Shown in pieces: positions 1 to 5,278 of a stretch of DNA of 5,346 nt. The DNA comes from an uncultured Pseudomonadota bacterium. Lineage in GTDB: Bacteria; Pseudomonadota; Gammaproteobacteria; Burkholderiales; Methylophilaceae. The DNA lies in NCBI GenBank assembly GCA_903860085.1, contig CAIOPD010000119.1, forward strand, positions 1 to 5,346. Reading direction: 5' to 3'. Under the pieces are notes generated by a model. That model did not search any database, had not been told where the DNA came from, and saw only the letters and a list, made by a program, of their open reading frames with translations. How positions within the stretch are numbered: the stretch's first letter is position 1; each line of letters opens with the position of its first letter. The position numbers and the translations under genes are program-made.

Positions 1-47
1 GCGCTGGGCTTATTTGGCAAGAGTACTTATTAATATGACGGGGCAAT

Positions 48-1388
48 ATGGCAGATTCAGGGTTTAGTTACAGTTTAGATGAAATTAAGCAGATGTCTGC
101 CGACGTGCTTAAAGTAGCCAAGGGTCATGGTGCAAGTGCTGCGGAAGCTGAGCTCAGTTTAAGCATAGGTCAAAATGTTTCAGTACGCTTAGGGCAAACT
201 GAAACCATCGAATATAACCGCGATAAGGGCATGTCAGTGACCGTGTATTTTGGCCAACAGAAGGGGCATGCCAGCACCTCTGATTTAAGCGCGCAAGCTT
301 TAAAAGACACCGTGTTAGCGGCTTGTAATATTGCTAAATATACCGCCAAAGATGAGTTTTGTGGTTTGGCGGATGCCAACTTGATGGCGCAGGATATTAA
401 GGATTTGGATTTGCATCATCCGTGGCAGATTTCGGTGGATGAAGCGATGCTGATCGCTCAAGCATGCGAAGCTGCTGCACTGGCCGTTGATTCGCGTATT
501 AACAACTCCGAAGGGGCGAGCGTTTCTTCGGGCAGGGGCTATTTTGCTTATAGCAATAGTCATGGCTTTACAGGCGGTTATGCCAGTTCGCGCCATGGCA
601 TTAGTTGCTCAGTCATTGCGGAATCTGGCGACAGCATGCAACGCGATTATTGGTACAGTACAGCGCGCGCAGCAGGGGATTTACAAGCACCAGAATACAT
701 TGGCAAAGTCGCCGGTGAGCGTACGGTGCGCCGCTTAAATTCTAAGAAAATTAAAACTTGTCAGGTGCCGGTGTTATTTGAAGCGCCATTGGCAAGTGGC
801 TTAATTTCATCTCTAATTAGCGCTATTTCAGGGGGTAATTTATACCGTAAATCTTCTTTCTTATTGGATAGTTTGGGCAAGCAGGTAGCGAGCCCATTGT
901 TAAATATCTATGAGGATCCACACTTACCTAGAGGCTTGGCCAGTTGTCCGTTTGATAATGAGGGTGTGGCAACGCACCCGCGGCAATTGGTGAAAGAGGG
1001 TGTGCTACAAGGATATGTGCTGGGTAGTTACTCCGCGCGTAAACTGGGCATGCAAAGCACAGGGAATGCTGGCGGGAACCATAATTTAATCGTGCAATCG
1101 GGGCGCTCTGATTTTGCGGCCTTGTTAAAGCAAATGGGCACTGGATTATTGGTGACGGAATTATTGGGTAGTGGAATGAATATGGTGACTGGCGACTATT
1201 CTAGAGGGGCTGCTGGTTTCTGGGTAGAAGATGGCGTCATTGTGCACGCGGTCGAAGAAATTACGATTGCAGGCAATATGGCGGACATGCTGAAGTCAAT
1301 TGTCGCTATTGGAAATGATGTGTTGGTGCAGGGTTCTAAGCAAGTTGGGTCTATATTGATTGAGCGCATGACCATTGCTTCAGATTGA
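48..1388 (+). CDS. pmbA: TldE/PmbA, subunit of the TldD-TldE metalloprotease
   Basis: This 446-residue protein is full length for PmbA/TldE (about 450 in E. coli). In the family, TldE pairs with TldD in a cytoplasmic heterodimeric protease. TldD carries the zinc-binding HExxxH site and TldE lacks it; none is seen here. Known roles are maturation of microcin B17 and breakdown of the CcdA antitoxin; other targets are unclear. Family-typical stretches are the N-terminal domain with NRDKG (57-61) and GHASTSDLS (73-81), the middle region with NNSEG (152-156) and YFAYSNSHGF (165-174), and the glycine-rich C-terminal domain with FDNEGVAT (302-309), STGNAGG (337-343), GDYSRGAAGFWVEDG (382-396) and EITIAGN (404-410). 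ATG 48 is the first in-frame ATG; a poor GGGG at 40-43 is the only ribosome-site candidate. No promoter is visible in the 47 bases upstream. It converges on the accessory operon at 1442-2597 with no terminator evident after its TGA. Confidence 0.95.
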   Translation: MADSGFSYSLDEIKQMSADVLKVAKGHGASAAEAELSLSIGQNVSVRLGQTETIEYNRDKGMSVTVYFGQQKGHASTSDLSAQALKDTVLAACNIAKYTAKDEFCGLADANLMAQDIKDLDLHHPWQISVDEAMLIAQACEAAALAVDSRINNSEGASVSSGRGYFAYSNSHGFTGGYASSRHGISCSVIAESGDSMQRDYWYSTARAAGDLQAPEYIGKVAGERTVRRLNSKKIKTCQVPVLFEAPLASGLISSLISAISGGNLYRKSSFLLDSLGKQVASPLLNIYEDPHLPRGLASCPFDNEGVATHPRQLVKEGVLQGYVLGSYSARKLGMQSTGNAGGNHNLIVQSGRSDFAALLKQMGTGLLVTELLGSGMNMVTGDYSRGAAGFWVEDGVIVHAVEEITIAGNMADMLKSIVAIGNDVLVQGSKQVGSILIERMTIASD

Positions 1389-1402
1389 GTGGCACTAAAA
1401 TT

Positions 1403-1418
1403 TCACTTCCGACCCATA
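1403..1418. repeat. Left copy of a 16-bp direct repeat flanking the toxin-antitoxin cassette
   Basis: TCACTTCCGACCCATA occurs here and again, in the same orientation, at 2744-2759. This copy starts 15 bases after the pmbA stop. The bases on either side differ between copies, apart from general A/T richness on the left. The two copies bracket the whole XRE/nucleotidyltransferase operon with its promoter. Confidence 0.85.
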
Positions 1419-1441
1419 TCCATCATTTGCACCAAAAAAAA

Positions 1442-2125
1442 CTATGAAATAGAGGTCGCTCTGAGCAAATCTTTCTTAAGTGCATTTGCTTGTTCCAAGC
1501 ATTCATCAAAACTTAGATTGAAGTCAATTTTTTCAATTGCATCGAATACTGGCAACATAAAGGCCTTGCGTGACTCACATTGATTGGTGAATATCTCGAT
1601 GTTCTTTGTGAATATTTCATGATGATCCAATATCTCATCGTAGTGATGTTCTATCACCATAGCAAGGTCAAGCAGATCGCGTGGAGTAGCTCTGTCGCCA
1701 CGATGCCATAACTTCTTTGCCACAATCTCAATGGGCGTTTCCAATAGGATGTTTCGACCAAGCACTACATATTCTTCGAATGGATTGTTGGTTAGAGAAG
1801 ACGTTGCAACGAAATCAATCTCTCCTTCCGGCAGGAATAGCTTTAGATATTCAGAGCTATCCTGATACTCGGACGTAACATCCTCGCCACGACCGCCGAT
1901 CCTAGGGTTGATATAATCTAGAAACTGTGGGTCAGGGATGAAAATGTCGATATCTTTACTCTTACGATGGGCATAGTGGAACATGAGCACGGTGCCTCCG
2001 CCGAGACTCCAGCGAGGCAGAGCGAAGCCGTCGGAAGCAACAGCATCAAAAATACTGTACGCCTTCTCTAAAAGCGTTTCCCATGGACCTTCTGGGAAGG
2101 TAAGGTCTGACCTAGCCAATCGCAT
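1442..2125 (-). CDS. AbiEii-like nucleotidyltransferase toxin
   Basis: This 227-residue protein (ATG at 2125) belongs to the AbiEii/DUF1814 nucleotidyltransferase-fold family, the toxin half of many toxin-antitoxin and phage-abortive systems. With ATG as residue 1, the NTase signature is GGGT (42-45) followed by R54-K-S and DIDIF (58-62). A third acidic position sits in EIDF (D104). A lysine/arginine-rich helix follows with KKLW (137-140), and then RDLLDL (149-154), a family hallmark. Characterised relatives transfer nucleotides to tRNA or use GTP; the substrate here cannot be told. There is no signal peptide, so it should be cytoplasmic. The ATG overlaps the upstream regulator gene by 14 bp, which fits translational coupling, since no Shine-Dalgarno site precedes it. 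A TTG at 2170 with a weak GGA 6 bases upstream would add 15 residues and deepen the overlap to 59 bp. I prefer the ATG but am not certain. A run of eight T (coding strand) directly follows the TAG, without a convincing hairpin. Confidence 0.85.
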   Translation of the reverse strand: MRLARSDLTFPEGPWETLLEKAYSIFDAVASDGFALPRWSLGGGTVLMFHYAHRKSKDIDIFIPDPQFLDYINPRIGGRGEDVTSEYQDSSEYLKLFLPEGEIDFVATSSLTNNPFEEYVVLGRNILLETPIEIVAKKLWHRGDRATPRDLLDLAMVIEHHYDEILDHHEIFTKNIEIFTNQCESRKAFMLPVFDAIEKIDFNLSFDECLEQANALKKDLLRATSIS

Positions 2126-2597
2126 TCCAGAACTTGTTTGGTGATTGGATCTCGCCTGCAACGTGTGCAAGGTTTTTCCAGATTAACTTGGCATTTACAT
2201 TATTATTAGCGGATAGTTGCTTGATAGCCCCTGCAACTAAAGAAGTTGGTGTCTCGTCAATTAGATGCATCACTTGCCCCTCAAGACCTGGCTGAACTTT
2301 TCCGCTCAGCATGAACTTCTCTAGGTCAGATATTGACATAGATTTCTTGTAGCTTGTATTGATGTTGCCGAGTGTTATTTTGACGAAATCCATTTTAATA
2401 CCAGTTGAGAACATTGGCGTGCCTATAATCTCAGCAATCTCAGCAAGCTTGAGTGCACCTATATCACCAACCTTACCCCTTTCCAGATTCACAATAGTAA
2501 CTCTAGAGACGTGAGATCCCGCAGCAAGTGCCTTTTGACTAAGACCACATGCCACTCTTCCGTTCTTTATAATTGCGCCGATTGTTAAAATATTCAT
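2112..2597 (-). CDS. XRE-family regulator, probable antitoxin of the AbiEii-like toxin
   Basis: This 161-residue protein starts with a Cro/C1-type helix-turn-helix. Residues 20-28 (SQKALAAGS) form the first HTH helix and 30-42 (VSRVTIVNLERGK) the recognition helix and following turn, ending near residue 59. The remaining 100 residues are a domain I do not recognise, which may bind the toxin. Being first in an operon with an AbiEii-like toxin suggests a DNA-binding antitoxin/autorepressor; this is inference from context and from similar known pairs. The start is set at ATG 2597. A GTG three codons upstream (2606) is in frame, but it lies inside the -10 box, upstream of the predicted transcription start. 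No Shine-Dalgarno site is present, in keeping with a leaderless or near-leaderless message. The TAG lies within the beginning of the toxin gene. A perfect inverted repeat over the -35 box is the obvious self-binding site. Confidence 0.82.
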   Translation of the reverse strand: MNILTIGAIIKNGRVACGLSQKALAAGSHVSRVTIVNLERGKVGDIGALKLAEIAEIIGTPMFSTGIKMDFVKITLGNINTSYKKSMSISDLEKFMLSGKVQPGLEGQVMHLIDETPTSLVAGAIKQLSANNNVNAKLIWKNLAHVAGEIQSPNKFWNAIG

Positions 2598-2604
2598 GAC
2601 TAAC

Positions 2605-2633
2605 ACTATAGGGTAGCGAGCAATAAAAGTAAA
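2605..2633 (-). promoter_or_regulatory. Sigma70-like promoter of the XRE/toxin operon
   Basis: Reading the minus strand, a -35 box TTTACT (2628-2633) and a -10 box TATAGT (2605-2610) are separated by exactly 17 bases. The predicted transcription start falls at about 2597-2600, on or within three bases of the regulator's ATG. That gives an almost leaderless mRNA and rules out the upstream GTG as start. Confidence 0.7.
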
Positions 2634-2647
2634 GCCTACTTTACTTT
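2626..2647. promoter_or_regulatory. Inverted-repeat operator overlapping the -35 box
   Basis: AAAGTAAAG (2626-2634) and its exact reverse complement CTTTACTTT (2639-2647) flank a 4-base spacer CCTA. The left arm contains the -35 box (2628-2633), so a dimer bound here would block RNA polymerase. The size and symmetry suit an XRE-family dimer. Binding by the adjacent regulator is inferred, not shown. Confidence 0.65.
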
Positions 2648-2670
2648 AATGTAATTTAACTAAATTTAAT
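2645..2670. promoter_or_regulatory. A/T-rich phased repeats upstream of the operon promoter, possible UP element
   Basis: TTTAAT (2645-2650), TTTAAC (2655-2660) and TTTAAT (2665-2670) recur at exactly 10-base steps, one helical turn, directly upstream of the -35 box. A second small perfect inverted repeat (AATTTA and TAAATT, 2653-2666) lies within them. This could be an UP element for the RNA polymerase alpha subunit, or a secondary site for the regulator. Confidence 0.35.
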
Positions 2671-2743
2671 CTCGATGCTGCCTTCAACCACGTGAAACAA
2701 GGGTTTACACTTGCGTGACGTCTATAGCAGATATTAAATTTTG

Positions 2744-2759
2744 TCACTTCCGACCCATA
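2744..2759. repeat. Right copy of the 16-bp direct repeat
   Basis: TCACTTCCGACCCATA is identical to the copy at 1403-1418 and in the same orientation, 1341 bases further on. It lies between the regulatory region of the accessory operon and the mlaA terminator. From here to 2816 the intergenic DNA holds no gene that I can see, only a short GCAGA/TCTGC hairpin at 2799-2810. Confidence 0.85.
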
Positions 2760-2816
2760 ACAGACTAACGTTCTATTAATCGTGCTACCCCTACCTAAGC
2801 AGACATCTGCAAAGAA

Positions 2817-2843
2817 AAAGGGCTAGAATAAATTCCAGCCCTT
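2817..2843 (-). terminator. Intrinsic terminator of mlaA
   Basis: Outer arms AAGGGCT (2818-2824) and AGCCCTT (2837-2843) are exact reverse complements, with inner arms GAAT and ATTC (2826-2829, 2832-2835). The single A/C mismatch on the plus strand becomes a G-U pair in minus-strand RNA. The minus strand also runs into a T-rich tract (TTTTTCTTT) after the stem. Both points assign the terminator to mlaA, which stops 57 bases upstream of the hairpin. It might also work weakly in the other direction. Confidence 0.85.
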
Positions 2844-2899
2844 CATCTTTTCATTACATTTGGGTTAACAGCGCATTAACAACTATTTATAAAGAAGCC

Positions 2900-3637
2900 T
2901 TATTTTACGGGCGCATCTTCAAGATCATCAAGGTTATTTCGTTTAGTTGGTGCGCCGTCTAATATTTGGGTTTCACGTCGTTGCAAATAGGCATCACGCG
3001 TAAATGCATATGGGTCTAAAGAGGCTTCGTCAATCAAATCATTTGCCGTCAGCAACTCTGTACGCGCATCGATGAACTGCGCTAAGCGGAGCTGATTGTA
3101 TAATTCAATTTGACCGCGATTTCGCACGTAGGTGATTGGGTCTGTCGTGATAGTATCAAAGACTCTCCCAGTTGCATCACGCACACTGGATGGGCCTAAA
3201 AATGGTAAAACTAAGTACGGACCACTTCCAGCACCCCAATAACCCAATGTTTTACCAAAATCTTGTTTATGGTATTGAATGTTATCCATAGCGGCTACAT
3301 CAATAAAGCCTGCAATACCAAATGTACTGTTGATGACAAATCGACCCGCATCAGTAAAGGCATGATTAAATTTAAATTGCAGTAAGTCATTGAATACGGT
3401 GGTGATCGACCCTAGGTTATTAAAGAAGTTATTAAAACCTTTACGCACAGGAGTTGGCGCTACGGCTTTATAAGCTGTAGCAACAGGCTTAAATACCGCT
3501 TTATCAGTAACATCGTTAAATTTATAAATACCACGATTGATACCTTCTAACGGATCTTTATTGGCTTGCGAGGCGCAACTGCTAAGTAACGCCATTGTGG
3601 CTAACGCCATCGCTAATTGAGCTAATATTTTTTGCAT
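2900..3637 (-). CDS. mlaA: MlaA (VacJ) outer-membrane phospholipid-transport lipoprotein
   Basis: This 245-residue lipoprotein is of normal family length. MlaA sits in the inner leaflet of the outer membrane, with porins in characterised systems, and removes phospholipids mislocated to the outer leaflet, passing them to MlaC and the MlaFEDB transporter. Residues 1-20 are a signal peptide ending in the lipobox LSSC, with lipidated C21. Residue +2 is Ala, not Asp, which fits export to the outer membrane. Family motifs are DPLEGINRGIYKFND (28-42), NNFFNNLGS (69-77), DAGRFVINSTFGIAGFIDVA (96-115), the conserved stretch DFGKTLGYWG (126-135) with GPYLVLPFLGPSSVRD (139-154), and DPYAFTRDAYLQRR (208-221). 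A Shine-Dalgarno site AAAGAG (3645-3650) lies 7 bases before the ATG. It has its own promoter and terminator, so it looks monocistronic. No mlaFEDCB genes are seen here, although in many betaproteobacteria mlaA lies within that operon. Confidence 0.94.
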   Translation of the reverse strand: MQKILAQLAMALATMALLSSCASQANKDPLEGINRGIYKFNDVTDKAVFKPVATAYKAVAPTPVRKGFNNFFNNLGSITTVFNDLLQFKFNHAFTDAGRFVINSTFGIAGFIDVAAMDNIQYHKQDFGKTLGYWGAGSGPYLVLPFLGPSSVRDATGRVFDTITTDPITYVRNRGQIELYNQLRLAQFIDARTELLTANDLIDEASLDPYAFTRDAYLQRRETQILDGAPTKRNNLDDLEDAPVK

Positions 3638-3675
3638 TTGAATACTCTTTATACCTATTATTTCAGACTTGGTTA

Positions 3676-3704
3676 ATTATTGATCAGACTTCAGGTTGTG
3701 TCCA
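3676..3704 (-). promoter_or_regulatory. Sigma70-like promoter of mlaA
   Basis: On the minus strand, a -35 box TGGACA (3699-3704, five of six consensus bases) and a -10 box AATAAT (3676-3681, five of six) are spaced by 17 bases. The predicted start near 3669 leaves a leader of about 32 bases, which includes the AAAGAG ribosome site. The rest of the 167-bp gap between the photolyase stop and mlaA shows no clear terminator for the photolyase. Confidence 0.7.
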
Positions 3705-3804
3705 TAGGTATTCAACGTTTTAGCCTGATACACCCAATTAATTTTAATAGAATAGGGTAGTGCAGTTAAGTTAGACCAATATAATCATATCGTTATGCAG
3801 CGAC

Positions 3805-5277
3805 CTATACTGAATTCTCATAGAAATTGCCCGAGAGATGCACATCATTAGCGCCAGTTTTGTAAAGTTGCAACGTTAACGCTCTTTGTGTGGCATGATC
3901 AACGACTGGCTCAGGGTAGTCTTGCCCAATCTGCAGGTTTAATTGTTGCTGGCGGATGGTTGATATTAGCCAAGGTGCATGAATCTCCTTGTGATCACAC
4001 AACGCTAATTCCGGCACGTATTTGCGTATAAACTTTCCAGCAGCATCAAATCGCTCGCTTTGGGTAATGGGGTTAAATATTCTAAACCAAGGTTGCGCAT
4101 CACAGCCGGTACTGGCGGCCCACTGCCATCCACCATTATTAGCGCTGAAATCAAAGTCGATCAATTTCTGTGCAAAATAACGCTCGCCCCAGCGCCAGTC
4201 GACCAATAGATCTTTTACCAAAAAACTGGCGGCCACCATGCGTAGGCGATTATGCATAAAACCAGTGCTATTGAGTTGGCGCATAGCAGCATCTACTAAA
4301 GGGTAGCCAGTTTTTCCGTCGCACCAGGCCTTGAATAAGTCGAGATCGTTAGGAAAGGGTAGTTGGTCAAAGATGCTTTTGTAGGCATGACCTGCGGCCA
4401 CACGCGGATTATGGTGCAGAATTTGCACATAGAAATCTCGCCAAATTAATTCATTGAGCCAGGTCTGCGCGCCACTATTAGAGCCTTCCATGGCGATGCG
4501 GGCTAAATGGCGGATGGAGACTGTGCCAAAACGCAAATGCACTGATAAATAAGACACGCCTTTAACAGCAGGAAAGTCTCGCGCTTCTTTGTAATGTTGA
4601 ATGCGATCCTTAAAGTCATCAAAAAGGCTGAGTCCGCCACTCATGCCGGTGGGCAGGCGCATATTAGCTAAGTTGGTGCGTTTAAACCCCATGCTTTCTA
4701 AGCTTGGCATGATTTGGATGTCGGTAGATTTTGCAAGATGGTGCATGTAAGTATCTACTGGGTAAGGCTGAAGATGAAAATCAGCGACAGTTTTAAGCCA
4801 CATATTTTTATAAGGTGTAAACACTGAGTAGGGTTTACTGGCTAGCGTTAAGATTTCATCTTTTTCAAAGATGACTTGGTCTTTGTAATGATGAAAGGAG
4901 ATGCCGTCTTTGTATAGTTGCGCTTCTACTTCATGGTCCCGTGCAATGGCACTAGGCTCGTAATCATGGTTAGTCCATACGGCTTCCACATCCAGCACGC
5001 GCGCTAACTGCACAATTTCAGATTGGGCTGAGCCATTCAATACAATCAGGTCGCCACCTTTAGCGACTAACGCTGATTTTAGTTCTTGTACACTTTCCCA
5101 AATAAACTCAACGCGACGGTCGGCTTTGTCGGCCAGTTGGTCAAGAATATCGGTGTCAAATACAAAAGCACAATACACTTGGTCTGAAGATTCCAGGGCA
5201 TGAAACAGGGCTGCATGGTCGTAATCGCGTAAGTCACGGCGAAACCACACCAGTGATTTTTGGTAAGGTAAGGACAA
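3805..5277 (-). CDS. phrB: Class I deoxyribodipyrimidine photolyase
   Basis: This 490-residue FAD enzyme uses near-UV/blue light to split cyclobutane pyrimidine dimers in DNA. The N-terminal alpha/beta antenna domain starts with LVWFRRDLR (9-17); the antenna cofactor is not evident. The C-terminal FAD domain has YSVFTPYKNMW (150-160), LSVHLRFG (244-251), NELIWRDFY (275-283), GKTGYPLVDAAMRQL (321-335), TGFMHNRLRM (338-347), DWRWGERYF (360-368), D374/D376 and NNGGWQW (380-386), then PWFRIFNP (396-403). By alignment to E. coli PhrB from memory, E276, W279, N343 and N380 match E274, W277, N341 and N378. W384 and W361 match the inner two tryptophans of the electron-transfer triad, but the outer one (E. 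coli W306) is F308. TTG 5277 is the likely start: the next stop upstream in frame is at 5344-5346 and no ATG or GTG lies between. GAGAA (5282-5286) serves as ribosome site, overlapping the end of the preceding open frame. CPD specificity is inferred from overall similarity. Confidence 0.93.
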   Translation of the reverse strand: MSLPYQKSLVWFRRDLRDYDHAALFHALESSDQVYCAFVFDTDILDQLADKADRRVEFIWESVQELKSALVAKGGDLIVLNGSAQSEIVQLARVLDVEAVWTNHDYEPSAIARDHEVEAQLYKDGISFHHYKDQVIFEKDEILTLASKPYSVFTPYKNMWLKTVADFHLQPYPVDTYMHHLAKSTDIQIMPSLESMGFKRTNLANMRLPTGMSGGLSLFDDFKDRIQHYKEARDFPAVKGVSYLSVHLRFGTVSIRHLARIAMEGSNSGAQTWLNELIWRDFYVQILHHNPRVAAGHAYKSIFDQLPFPNDLDLFKAWCDGKTGYPLVDAAMRQLNSTGFMHNRLRMVAASFLVKDLLVDWRWGERYFAQKLIDFDFSANNGGWQWAASTGCDAQPWFRIFNPITQSERFDAAGKFIRKYVPELALCDHKEIHAPWLISTIRQQQLNLQIGQDYPEPVVDHATQRALTLQLYKTGANDVHLSGNFYENSV

Positions 5278-5278
5278 G

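Noticed and set aside
1..33. Plus-strand open frame ending in TAA at 31-33 (tail ALGLFGKSTY), possible end of a gene before pmbA
   Set aside because: Only ten codons are visible, and another plus frame is also open here; there is no basis to choose between them.
170..738. Open frames at 170-379 (-), 315-596 (-) and 487-738 (+)
   Set aside because: They lie inside pmbA in other frames, resemble no family I know and have no signals of their own.
1389..1583. Plus-strand open frame of 64 codons starting with GTG right after pmbA
   Set aside because: It is mostly antisense to the well-supported toxin C-terminus, has no ribosome site and is of unconvincing composition.
2704..2740. Plus-strand promoter from TTTACA toward 2740
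   Set aside because: No -10 box at suitable spacing and no plus-strand gene downstream.
2744..2790. Integron attC site at the right border
   Set aside because: A toxin-antitoxin cargo made this attractive, but I could not find paired core sites of the required form, and no integrase is present.
3648..3653. TATAAA on the minus strand as -10 box for mlaA
   Set aside because: Transcription would start at or inside the ribosome site, and its -35 (TTAACC) is weak; the 3676-3704 promoter is much better.
3651..3711. ATACCTAT (3651-3658) and ATAGGTAT (3704-3711) as an inverted repeat near the mlaA promoter
   Set aside because: The 8-bp arms are 45 bases apart in A/T-rich DNA, so chance is a good explanation.
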